Below, one piece after another: positions 7,239-13,355 of a stretch of DNA of 17,219 nucleotides. Position 1 is the stretch's first letter. Every line of letters begins with the position of its first letter. The translations under genes were made by a program, and so were the position numbers. The DNA is from Bacillota bacterium. Lineage in GTDB: Bacteria; Bacillota; Dehalobacteriia; UBA4068. The stretch covers positions 1-17,219 of the forward strand of contig WRKD01000197.1 in assembly GCA_009778255.1 (NCBI GenBank). The letters are read 5' to 3'. The notes beneath the pieces are model-generated. The model made no database searches and was not told the DNA's origin. It saw nothing but the letters and a program-made list of their open reading frames with translations.

Positions 7239-7544
7239 ATGTCTAGAACATCTAATGTTTTTGCCAGAATTGAGCCTGAGCTAAAAGAACAAGCCGAAAG
7301 TGTTCTTAATCAGCTGGGAATCCCCATGTCCAACGCAATTGGCTTATTCTTGCGACAAATTGTGCTACAGCGTGGTATCCCCTTTGACATAAAGCTGCCA
7401 CAGCGTAAGCCGACAGCGCTTGGGTCGCTTAGCGAAGCGGAGTTTAACGCCGAAATCGAAAAAGGATTTGCGGATATGATCGCCGGACGCATGCGCCCCG
7501 CCACTGATGTTTTTGCCGACTTACAGAGAGATTACCGTATATGA
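7239..7544 (+). CDS. Type II antitoxin, RelB/DinJ family
   Basis: This 101-residue protein fits RelB/DinJ: a ribbon-helix-helix N-terminus that dimerises on operator DNA and a disordered tail that wraps the toxin. The opening SNVFARIEPELKEQAESVL and NQLGIPMSNAIGLFLRQIV are typical, followed by RGIPFDIKLPQRKPTA. ATG 7239 is chosen because a purine-rich ribosome site lies just before it and the promoter ends at 7213; a longer frame from 7173 would run through the promoter. The stop overlaps the toxin start in an ATGA, so the two are coupled. The repeats and hairpin upstream might belong to its control, which is unproven. Confidence 0.85.
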   Translation: MSRTSNVFARIEPELKEQAESVLNQLGIPMSNAIGLFLRQIVLQRGIPFDIKLPQRKPTALGSLSEAEFNAEIEKGFADMIAGRMRPATDVFADLQRDYRI

Positions 7545-7879
7545 TAGACTGGAACATACTACTTACAGATCAAGCCGAGGACGATTTGCGTAGCATTTAT
7601 GAGTACCTTGCTTATAGCCTGCTTATGCCGGAAACAGCCGCTAATCTGATCTTGCGCTTGAAAGCTCAAATAGCCAAACTGAACAGTTTACCACAAAGCT
7701 ATGCGTTATATACTGAAGAACCATGGATAAGACGCGGTCTCCGCTGTATAAACGCGGGGAATTACGCCATCTTTTTTGTGCCTGTTGAAAGCAAACACAC
7801 TGTTGCCATTATTCGCATCATGTACAGCGGCAGAAATATAAAACAGATTTTAGAGGAACATACTTTAAGCTTAGAATAA
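7541..7879 (+). CDS. Type II toxin, RelE/ParE family
   Basis: This 112-residue protein resembles RelE/ParE toxins. Typical parts are WNILLTDQAEDDLRSIYEYL at the N-terminus, a middle helix pair (AANLILRLKAQIAKLNSLP), RRGLRCINAGNYAIFFV and the end TVAIIRIMYSGRNIKQIL. The sequence before the final MYSGR favours the ParE side of the family, but I cannot decide between mRNA cleavage and gyrase poisoning. It begins in an ATGA overlap with its antitoxin. It differs clearly from the RelE-type toxin at 1006-1338, so the two are not recent duplicates. Confidence 0.82.
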   Translation: MIDWNILLTDQAEDDLRSIYEYLAYSLLMPETAANLILRLKAQIAKLNSLPQSYALYTEEPWIRRGLRCINAGNYAIFFVPVESKHTVAIIRIMYSGRNIKQILEEHTLSLE

Positions 7880-7916
7880 CATAGCCCTGGCTAGAGCAGG
7901 TATTTTAGTCACTTAA

Positions 7917-8081
7917 TCCGAATCAACATCAACAAAAAACAAGTTGTTTGGGTCAGAAACTCTGTCAGCGTTGGTTGCGGCCCTGGCCGCTTTAGCTCTG
8001 TTTGGCGTATACTCGCTTATGTACGCAGTAATTTCTATCTTAATAGATTATCGCGGTATTTTGCTAATTTTTATCATATAA
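7917..8081 (+). pseudogene. Hydrophobic open frame, possible membrane-gene remnant
   Basis: A 54-codon open frame encodes a hydrophobic stretch (LSALVAALAALALFGVYSLM, then YAVISILI and GILLIFII). It has no ATG near its left end and no ribosome site; the only possible early start is TTG 7944. It might be the leftover end of a membrane protein, or chance. The rest of the 7880-8141 gap holds a GC hairpin (GCGGC-CCTG-GCCGC, 7977-7990) and a possible promoter. Confidence 0.2.
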
Positions 8082-8091
8082 CCATACAGTG

Positions 8092-8121
8092 TTCACATTA
8101 GTGTTTTAGAATTGGTATATA
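8092..8121 (+). promoter_or_regulatory. Possible promoter of the ABC operon
   Basis: TTCACA (8092-8097) is 18 bp from TATATA (8116-8121), which is preceded by TGG, an extended -10 pattern. Transcription would start close to the GGGGAGG ribosome site at 8128-8134, so the assignment is tentative. Confidence 0.35.
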
Positions 8122-8141
8122 AAATGTGGGGAGGTAATGAA

Positions 8142-9899
8142 ATGAAAAAGGTTTTGTTTTTGTTCATGCTTATTATGCTGGCTTTTGGAATTATGGCTTG
8201 CGGTGGCGGGAAGGACAGTACTTCCGGCGGCGGGACAAACGGCCAGGGAGGGCGAGCGCTTAACGGGGATATAGCGGGGGAGATCACCGTCTCCTGCTTC
8301 GAGACCATGATGCATCAGACCTTACTGGAAGAAGCGGCTCACCTTTTTGAAGAAAAATATCCCGGAACCAAGGTAAATGTAGAGACTTTTTCCGCCATGC
8401 CGGAAATCAAAACCGCTCAGCAGGGGGAAATGTCTATTGCAGCCATTGAAATGAAAGATGATCCTGCCGCCCGCGCCGATTATATCAGCAAGGTCAATAC
8501 CGCCTTAATGAGCGGCAGCGGCGCGGATATCCTAGCCACGGATGTGCTGCCGCTCTATAAATTCGCGGATAACGGCCAACTGGTGGATCTAAAAGCCTTA
8601 ATGGAGGCGGATTCTCAGTTCAACTTGAACGATTACCGTACCAATATCCTGGACGCCCTTACTTATAAAGGCGGATTATGGTATATGCCGCTGGAATACA
8701 GCTTCGATTATTATACCTACGACAGCACCCTGATAGGCAGAAAAGAAGCGGATTTCGGAACTTCCAGCGCTTTTTCCACCGGGCAACTGGTGGATTTGGC
8801 AGTGCCGCAATTCGACGGTTCCTCAAAAATATTCAATATGTCTAGCTATACGCGCGGTGGTGGCGGGGGCGGTAGCGGCATGATAAGTGGTTTATATGCC
8901 CGTATGCTGAGGGAACATTATGCTTCTTTAGTTGATATCGAGAAAAGGGAAGCTCATTTCATAGATGGCGGCTTCGCTCAATTGCTTGATGTCTTGAAAG
9001 AGTATGAGCAGAAAGGCTATGTCAGTGAAGGCATATCCGCCCAAATCGATCCCGATCGTATATTGAAGGGCAATAACGGCCTGCCCCAACCCACAGAACG
9101 CTTTTATTTTAAGCCTAAAAACAATGCCAACCTGCAGCAGGAGTTCACCCGTAATTTAGGCCGCCGCATGAATATGATGATGTCTGTAGGCAGCGCCATG
9201 GGCATCGAGGACGACGATTTGATCGCCGGTATAGCGGCCGATGCCCAAGGACAAATACCCTTCACTTTTCAGCATGGTTATGCCATTAACTCGGCCAGCA
9301 AAAACCAGCAGACAGCCTGGGCTTTTATCAAATTCCTTTTAAGCGAGGAAATGCAGCTTTCCACCGCCTTAAACGCTTTTTTCCTACCCTTACATAATGA
9401 AGCCCGCGCGCAAAAGATGGAACTTGTGATGTCCGGCGCTTTCTTCGGCGGCGGCATGGGTTTACCGGGCGGCGGAGGACGTATGCAGGGCCAAGGTCAA
9501 ATGCGAACCCCCGGCCAGGGCCAACCGCCTGGCCAAGGCGAAACTCCGGAACAGGAGCAGCCGTCAGGCCAAGGCCAGCCTATCATACAGGGTGAACCGC
9601 CAGAACAGGGACAAGACCAGCCGACTATTCCCGTGCAGGATTTGGATCAAGTCCAGCCCAGTATGGAAAGGCAGTCAATGGAACTGCCGGAGCTGGACGA
9701 GCAAATGCGGGAAGCCCTAACACAGTGGCAAGAGACGACAGAGCAGCTTTCTACGCAAATCAACACCTATACCATCCACGACAGCGTCATCGACGATATG
9801 ATCAACACGGAGGTGCAGTATTTCTTCGACGGCGTAAAAACCGCCCAGGAGGTAGCCACCACTCTGCAAAGCAAGGTAGAACTGTATTTGAACGAGTAA
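8142..9899 (+). CDS. Sugar-type ABC solute-binding lipoprotein with linker
   Basis: This 585-residue lipoprotein fits family 1 extracellular solute-binding proteins, which deliver sugars to MalFG-type permeases. The signal sequence MKKVLFLFMLIMLAFG ends in a lipobox IMAC, followed by a Gly/Ser linker. Family features are EITVSCFE, LLEEAAHLFEEKYPGTKVNV, SGSGADILATDVLPLYKFA and AWAFIKFLLSEEMQ. It is longer than the usual 420-450 residues. A Gly run lies near 238-245, and a Gly/Pro/Gln-rich segment at about 431-507 (repeated GQGQ and PEQ units) splits the C-terminal helical part from its end (QYFFDGVKTAQEVATTLQ). ATG 8142 is set by GGGGAGG at 8128-8134. Two permeases follow after the type I TA module. 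The substrate is unknown. Confidence 0.85.
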   Translation: MKKVLFLFMLIMLAFGIMACGGGKDSTSGGGTNGQGGRALNGDIAGEITVSCFETMMHQTLLEEAAHLFEEKYPGTKVNVETFSAMPEIKTAQQGEMSIAAIEMKDDPAARADYISKVNTALMSGSGADILATDVLPLYKFADNGQLVDLKALMEADSQFNLNDYRTNILDALTYKGGLWYMPLEYSFDYYTYDSTLIGRKEADFGTSSAFSTGQLVDLAVPQFDGSSKIFNMSSYTRGGGGGGSGMISGLYARMLREHYASLVDIEKREAHFIDGGFAQLLDVLKEYEQKGYVSEGISAQIDPDRILKGNNGLPQPTERFYFKPKNNANLQQEFTRNLGRRMNMMMSVGSAMGIEDDDLIAGIAADAQGQIPFTFQHGYAINSASKNQQTAWAFIKFLLSEEMQLSTALNAFFLPLHNEARAQKMELVMSGAFFGGGMGLPGGGGRMQGQGQMRTPGQGQPPGQGETPEQEQPSGQGQPIIQGEPPEQGQDQPTIPVQDLDQVQPSMERQSMELPELDEQMREALTQWQETTEQLSTQINTYTIHDSVIDDMINTEVQYFFDGVKTAQEVATTLQSKVELYLNE

Positions 9900-9905
9900 A
9901 ACCAT

Positions 9906-9934
9906 TTGACAAATAAAAGGCAACAACCTATAAT
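9906..9934 (+). promoter_or_regulatory. Consensus promoter of the type I toxin mRNA
   Basis: TTGACA (9906-9911), 17 bp, TATAAT (9929-9934): both boxes perfect. Transcription would begin near 9940-9942. The -35 lies six bases after the stop of the binding-protein gene. Besides driving the small peptide it could also feed the permease genes downstream. Confidence 0.88.
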
Positions 9935-9971
9935 ATTACGTAGGTGTTGCCATACGGTGGCGGTTGGCTCT

Positions 9972-9985
9972 CCTCCGAAAGGAGG
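9972..9985 (+). promoter_or_regulatory. Ribosome site held in a GAAA-tetraloop hairpin
   Basis: CCTCC (9972-9976) pairs with GGAGG (9981-9985) across the loop GAAA. GGAGG is the Shine-Dalgarno site of the small peptide, eight bases from its ATG at 9994. The fold would hide the site and lower translation, a common safeguard on type I toxin mRNAs. Confidence 0.75.
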
Positions 9986-9993
9986 TGGTGTCT

Positions 9994-10074
9994 ATGGAGT
10001 ATATTATAGCTTGTGTAGTTTTTCTTGTAGTAGCTACCGGCTATATAATAGCCATAAGAAGCACAAAGAGATAG
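9994..10074 (+). CDS. Candidate type I toxin, 26-residue membrane peptide
   Basis: The 26-codon gene starts MEYIIACVVFLVV, continues ATGYIIAI and ends RSTKR. It has one short hydrophobic helix (residues about 3-21) and a positive C-terminal tail, the standard form of membrane-acting type I toxins. It has a very strong ribosome site, GGAGG eight bases upstream, which is sequestered in a hairpin. It lies between two convergent consensus promoters, under an antisense transcript, and inside the arms of a fold-back. It fills the gap between the binding-protein gene and the first permease. I do not match it to a named toxin family. A leader peptide controlling the permease genes is the main alternative. 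Confidence 0.75.
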   Translation: MEYIIACVVFLVVATGYIIAIRSTKR

Positions 10075-10151
10075 ACCGCCCGGCCCAGACAGCTAGCGGT
10101 CTAATCTGTTAGTCATCTGAGGGCTAACCGTTACCGGCAACGCCTCTTTAT
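10070..10151 (-). ncRNA. Candidate antisense RNA antitoxin
   Basis: From the minus-strand promoter an RNA would start near 10151 and run left, complementary to the 3' part of the toxin mRNA including the right fold-back arm and the hairpin at 10072-10103. Its 5' end (GTTGCC, later CGGTT) resembles the 5' leader of the toxin mRNA. The left end is a guess: the hairpin followed by TCTCTTTG on this strand is only a weak terminator. Binding here would block the fold-back and mark the toxin mRNA for decay. Confidence 0.65.
10072..10103. terminator. Hairpin shared by both transcripts, weak terminator
   Basis: TAGACCGC (10072-10079) pairs with GCGGTCTA (10096-10103) around a 16-base loop, starting at the peptide stop codon. 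On the minus strand it is followed by TCTCTTTG, weakly terminator-like; on the plus strand no T-tract follows, so the toxin mRNA probably reads on through the right arm. Confidence 0.5.
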
Positions 10152-10157
10152 GTGTTT

Positions 10158-10186
10158 ATTATATACAGCCTAAGCTCGGTTGTCAA
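10158..10186 (-). promoter_or_regulatory. Consensus promoter of the antisense RNA
   Basis: On the minus strand TTGACA (10186-10181), 17 bp, TATAAT (10163-10158): both boxes perfect. It faces the 9906 promoter and is the best evidence that the small region is a two-RNA module and not a plain leader. Confidence 0.85.
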
Positions 10187-10214
10187 GGTTTAATAATTGC
10201 CAAGGGGTAAAACA

Positions 10215-11213
10215 ATGCCATTTAGATCACACCGAAAAACAAAATTTCCACACATAGAGGACGATACCCCAGGACACCCTCTCTTTGTCCGTTGGACAAA
10301 TTCACCTTGTGGCAACCATGCCGCAAACGGCAATCGTCCCGCAAAGAAACGGGCGGATTACCATCCGCCCCTACGGATGGATGGCGGCGGGTGGGTGTTC
10401 GCTTTGCCGGGGCTGGTCGGGTTCACGGTATTCTTCATCGGACCCTTCCTCATCTCATTGGGCTACGCCTTTATGGATAGGCCGGTGGACGGTTCTTTCG
10501 TGGGTTTGGCTAATTTTGCCTCCCTCTTCACCAATAAGGCTTATCTGCTGGGGCTTTCCAATACCTTGAAATTCATCTTAGTCTCCGTACCCTTGAACAT
10601 GGGTTTATCTTTAGGCGTGGCTATGCTGATCAACCGTCTTTCCCGCTTTCGCGAACTGTTTTCTCTGCTCTTTCTCATCCCCTTGGTCATACCCTCCGGT
10701 TCCATGGCCTTCTTTTGGAAAGTACTTTTCTCCTACGACGGCGTATTGAACGGCTGGCTGATCGCTCATAACCTGGCCAGGGTCAACTGGCTGGATTCCG
10801 GGCTGGCCTTCCTTATTATGGTGCTGATCTTTGTCTGGAAGAACCTGGGTTATAATATGGTATTGTTTCTGGCCGGGCTGGGCAATATCCCCCAGGATTA
10901 TTACGAAGCCGCCGCGGTGGACGGTGCCAATCCTTGGCAGGCCCTACGCTTTATCACCCTGCCTCACCTCATTCCCACCGCCATCCTGACGCTCATCATG
11001 TCCATCATCAATTCCTTTAAAGTGTTTAAGGAGATATACCTGATCACCGGCAGCTACCCCCATGAGAGCATCTATACCTTGCAGCACTTTATGAACAATA
11101 TGTTCTCTTCCCTCAACTATCCGCGCCTGACTACAGCAACCACCGTGCTGGTGGCGCTGATCGCCCTCTTCACCCAGACCCTGCTCAGGATGGAAAGGAG
11201 GGCTTCGGCATGA
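10215..11213 (+). CDS. Sugar-type ABC permease, MalF-like
   Basis: This 332-residue protein is the first of two membrane subunits of a CUT1-type sugar importer. Several membrane helices begin at about residue 58 (WVFALPGLVGFTVFF). The cytoplasmic EAA loop that docks the ATPase is YYEAAAVDGANPW near residue 229. ATG 10215 has AAGGGG six bases upstream. The first 55 residues are not permease-like: the DNA under them contains a REP-like palindrome (10350-10376) and a 14-base stretch also found at the start of the RAYT gene. Translation could also begin at ATG 10377, which would drop the odd part but has no good ribosome site. The stop overlaps the next gene in an ATGA. Confidence 0.9.
   Translation: MPFRSHRKTKFPHIEDDTPGHPLFVRWTNSPCGNHAANGNRPAKKRADYHPPLRMDGGGWVFALPGLVGFTVFFIGPFLISLGYAFMDRPVDGSFVGLANFASLFTNKAYLLGLSNTLKFILVSVPLNMGLSLGVAMLINRLSRFRELFSLLFLIPLVIPSGSMAFFWKVLFSYDGVLNGWLIAHNLARVNWLDSGLAFLIMVLIFVWKNLGYNMVLFLAGLGNIPQDYYEAAAVDGANPWQALRFITLPHLIPTAILTLIMSIINSFKVFKEIYLITGSYPHESIYTLQHFMNNMFSSLNYPRLTTATTVLVALIALFTQTLLRMERRASA
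10350..10376 (+). repeat. REP-like palindrome inside the permease N-terminus
   Basis: GGGCGGAT and ATCCGCCC form a perfect 8-bp stem with loop TACC, followed by CCTACGG. The end CGCCCCTACG is shared with the three palindromes in the RAYT gene. Fifteen bases upstream lies ATCGTCCCGCAAAG (10333-10346), repeated exactly at 14422-14435 near the RAYT start. It is read in frame as part of the permease N-terminus. Confidence 0.75.
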
Positions 11214-12094
11214 ACGGTTATGAAGCCAGACGCAAACGCAAAGAAAAGTATATTATGGTTTTTTTGCTGCTGGCAGGGCTGCTGTTTTTATTGCCCTTAG
11301 CCGTCACCTTCACCAATTCCCTGATGACGGAAGGGGAAATAATCCTTAATTTCGGTTCCAAAATCACCCTTTTCGATTTGATGGACGGGCTTACGGAGAA
11401 ATTCAGCCGCCTCAGGCTGATACCGGAACAGATCAGCTTTCAGCAATACTTTCAAGTGCTATTGAATCAGCCCTCTTTTTTGATCCTGCTGACCAACTCC
11501 CTTAAGATCACCTTACCGGTTATTATAGGTAATCTGCTCTTTGCCATGCTCACCGCCTATGGCTTCACCATCTGGCAGTGGCGACATAAAGAAATACTCT
11601 TCATGGTGTTTATTGTGGTTATGCTCATGCCTTTGCAGGCGGTGCTGGTGCCTAATTATATCGTGGCCGATCTGCTGCATATCAAAGCCAGCTATTTGGC
11701 GATCATCCTGCCGGGCATCTTCTCGCCCTTCGGCGTATTCCTGATGCGTCAGAGCATGAAAACCATCCCCGCCGCTTACTTTGAAGCGGCAAAGATCGAC
11801 GGGGCCACTAATCTACAAATTTTCATACATGTGGTAATACCGCAGCTAAAATCTTCTATCGCGGCCCTCTCGATGCTGATGTTTATTGAGTACTGGAATC
11901 TGGTTGAGCAAGCCGTGGTCTTTATCGACGATTATGCCAAGGAACCATTGAGCGTATATCTTTCCCGCATCGCCGAAGGGCGGATCGGCCTAGTCTTCGC
12001 GGCTTCCTGCGTATATATGTTCCTGCCCTTATGGTTCCTTTTACTGGGGCAGAAAGATTTAGAGAAGGGCATAGAACTTTCGGGAGTGAAATAG
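11210..12094 (+). CDS. Sugar-type ABC permease, MalG-like
   Basis: This 294-residue protein is the second CUT1-type membrane subunit. It has a first helix at about 15-35 (MVFLLLAGLLFLLPLAVTF), an outside loop, then further helices. The EAA loop YFEAAKIDGATNLQIF is near residue 190, followed by VVIPQLKSS. It is coupled to the first permease by an ATGA overlap, with GGAAAGGAGGG upstream. The family works with a MalK/MsmX-type ATPase, which is absent here and may be encoded elsewhere and shared, as is common in Bacillota. The next gene starts one base after its stop. Confidence 0.92.
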   Translation: MNGYEARRKRKEKYIMVFLLLAGLLFLLPLAVTFTNSLMTEGEIILNFGSKITLFDLMDGLTEKFSRLRLIPEQISFQQYFQVLLNQPSFLILLTNSLKITLPVIIGNLLFAMLTAYGFTIWQWRHKEILFMVFIVVMLMPLQAVLVPNYIVADLLHIKASYLAIILPGIFSPFGVFLMRQSMKTIPAAYFEAAKIDGATNLQIFIHVVIPQLKSSIAALSMLMFIEYWNLVEQAVVFIDDYAKEPLSVYLSRIAEGRIGLVFAASCVYMFLPLWFLLLGQKDLEKGIELSGVK

Positions 12095-12095
12095 A

Positions 12096-13355
12096 ATGAA
12101 GCTAAATAAAAAAACCGTGGGCGGCGGCTTTCTGCTCTTGTTGATACTGCTGATCTTCTGCTCCAAGACCGTATACACCCATAACCTGCCGCAAGTGAGC
12201 GCGGTCAAACCAACCAACGGCCGTCTTTCCAAGCTGGAGATGAGTTCCGGCTTAGCCGAATGGGCCGAAATTGAGTGTTTGTATGTGCCGCTGACCGGCT
12301 TATGCGGCGAGGTAATGGTCAAAGAAGGAGAGATAGTAGAAGCGGGGCAGCCTCTGTTGCGCTTGGAATTCGACAGTGAGGAGGCGGAGCGCCGTTTGCG
12401 CGAAATTGCCGCCAGCCGCGCCAGACTGCAAATAGATTTGCAGGATATCCAGCTGCGTTTGGAAAGGCTGGAGCGCTCCGGCGGCCCCGAGGGTTATGAC
12501 GCGGATAATCTAGCCAAAGATATAGATCAAGCCCAAACCGCCCTGGAAGACGCTCAAATATTGTTTGAGCTGGGAGAGATCAGCCAGCGGGAATTGACAT
12601 CAGCGGAGGAGGCTCTCATGAATCTCAGCTCCAAGGGCAATAGGGCCGCCATTGATTATGAGGCGGATGTGGCGGCCTTGCGCCTAAATATGCAATCCAA
12701 GCAACTGGAACTCTCCAATCTCTCCTTACAGGAAGAGCCCTATCACAAAGCCCTGGCCGATTATGAGGCTTATGCCCTGATCAGCGCGCCGGTGGGCGGC
12801 GAACTGCTCAGCCTGAAGGCGCAAAAAGGGGCGCGTCTCAATGAGAATGCTCTCTTAGCCGAAATCGGGGCGGGGCAGGAGTTTACCGTGGAATGCAGTA
12901 TCTCCCTGGATAATAATTTTGTGTTGCCCGGCGATACCTGCGAACTCAGTAATTCCGCCCATATATTTAAAGGAGCGGTCAGCCGCATCATCCCCACGGA
13001 ACGGGGTAAAACCGTTACCGTCTCTATTACATCGGTGGAAGTCAGCGCCGGGGAAACTTTCGACATAGTCTTCGAGAAGGAAAGCTCCACCTCCTATAAG
13101 CTGATACCCAACGGGGCCTTGAATCAGGATAATGACGGTTATTTTCTCTACCAGGTCAAACGGCGTGACGGTATGCTGGGTAAAGAATACTATCTGGAAC
13201 GCCTAAACGTATATATCGGCGACAGCGACAGTAAGAATACCGCCATCATCAAGGGCATTTTCTTCGACGAACCCATGGTGCTGACCAGCAATAAAGCGGT
13301 GGGGGCTGGTGATGTGATCAAGCTGACGAATGTGGGTGATTTCTTTGCGGAATAA
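12096..13355 (+). CDS. Membrane-fusion (HlyD/MacA-type) adaptor protein
   Basis: This 419-residue protein has an N-terminal membrane anchor (residues 8-24), a first lipoyl half (GEVMVKEGEIVEAGQPLLRL, near 69-88), a long helical hairpin rich in Glu/Leu/Arg (about 95-215), a second lipoyl half (LISAPVGGELLSL, then KGARLNENALLAEIG) and a beta-barrel/membrane-proximal part (SISLDNNFVLPGD onward). This is the order of MacA/HlyD adaptors, which in Gram-positive bacteria pair with MacB-like transporters such as YknXYZ. It follows the second permease with one base between and overlaps the MacB-like gene by 26 bases. An adaptor in one operon with a sugar-type importer is unusual. Confidence 0.82.
   Translation: MKLNKKTVGGGFLLLLILLIFCSKTVYTHNLPQVSAVKPTNGRLSKLEMSSGLAEWAEIECLYVPLTGLCGEVMVKEGEIVEAGQPLLRLEFDSEEAERRLREIAASRARLQIDLQDIQLRLERLERSGGPEGYDADNLAKDIDQAQTALEDAQILFELGEISQRELTSAEEALMNLSSKGNRAAIDYEADVAALRLNMQSKQLELSNLSLQEEPYHKALADYEAYALISAPVGGELLSLKAQKGARLNENALLAEIGAGQEFTVECSISLDNNFVLPGDTCELSNSAHIFKGAVSRIIPTERGKTVTVSITSVEVSAGETFDIVFEKESSTSYKLIPNGALNQDNDGYFLYQVKRRDGMLGKEYYLERLNVYIGDSDSKNTAIIKGIFFDEPMVLTSNKAVGAGDVIKLTNVGDFFAE

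Larger units (their letters stand above)
9943..10144 (+). repeat. 5'-3' fold-back arms of the toxin transcript
   Basis: The left arm 9943-9972 and right arm 10119-10144 can pair as RNA over 26 bp with one 4-base bulge (9952-9955). Twenty-one pairs are Watson-Crick and the remaining five (for example 9945 with 10142, 9966 with 10125) are all G-U. The arms enclose the peptide gene. Such long-range closure of a toxin mRNA is known in type I systems (for example hok). The left arm also reaches the base of the ribosome-site hairpin. Confidence 0.75.
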
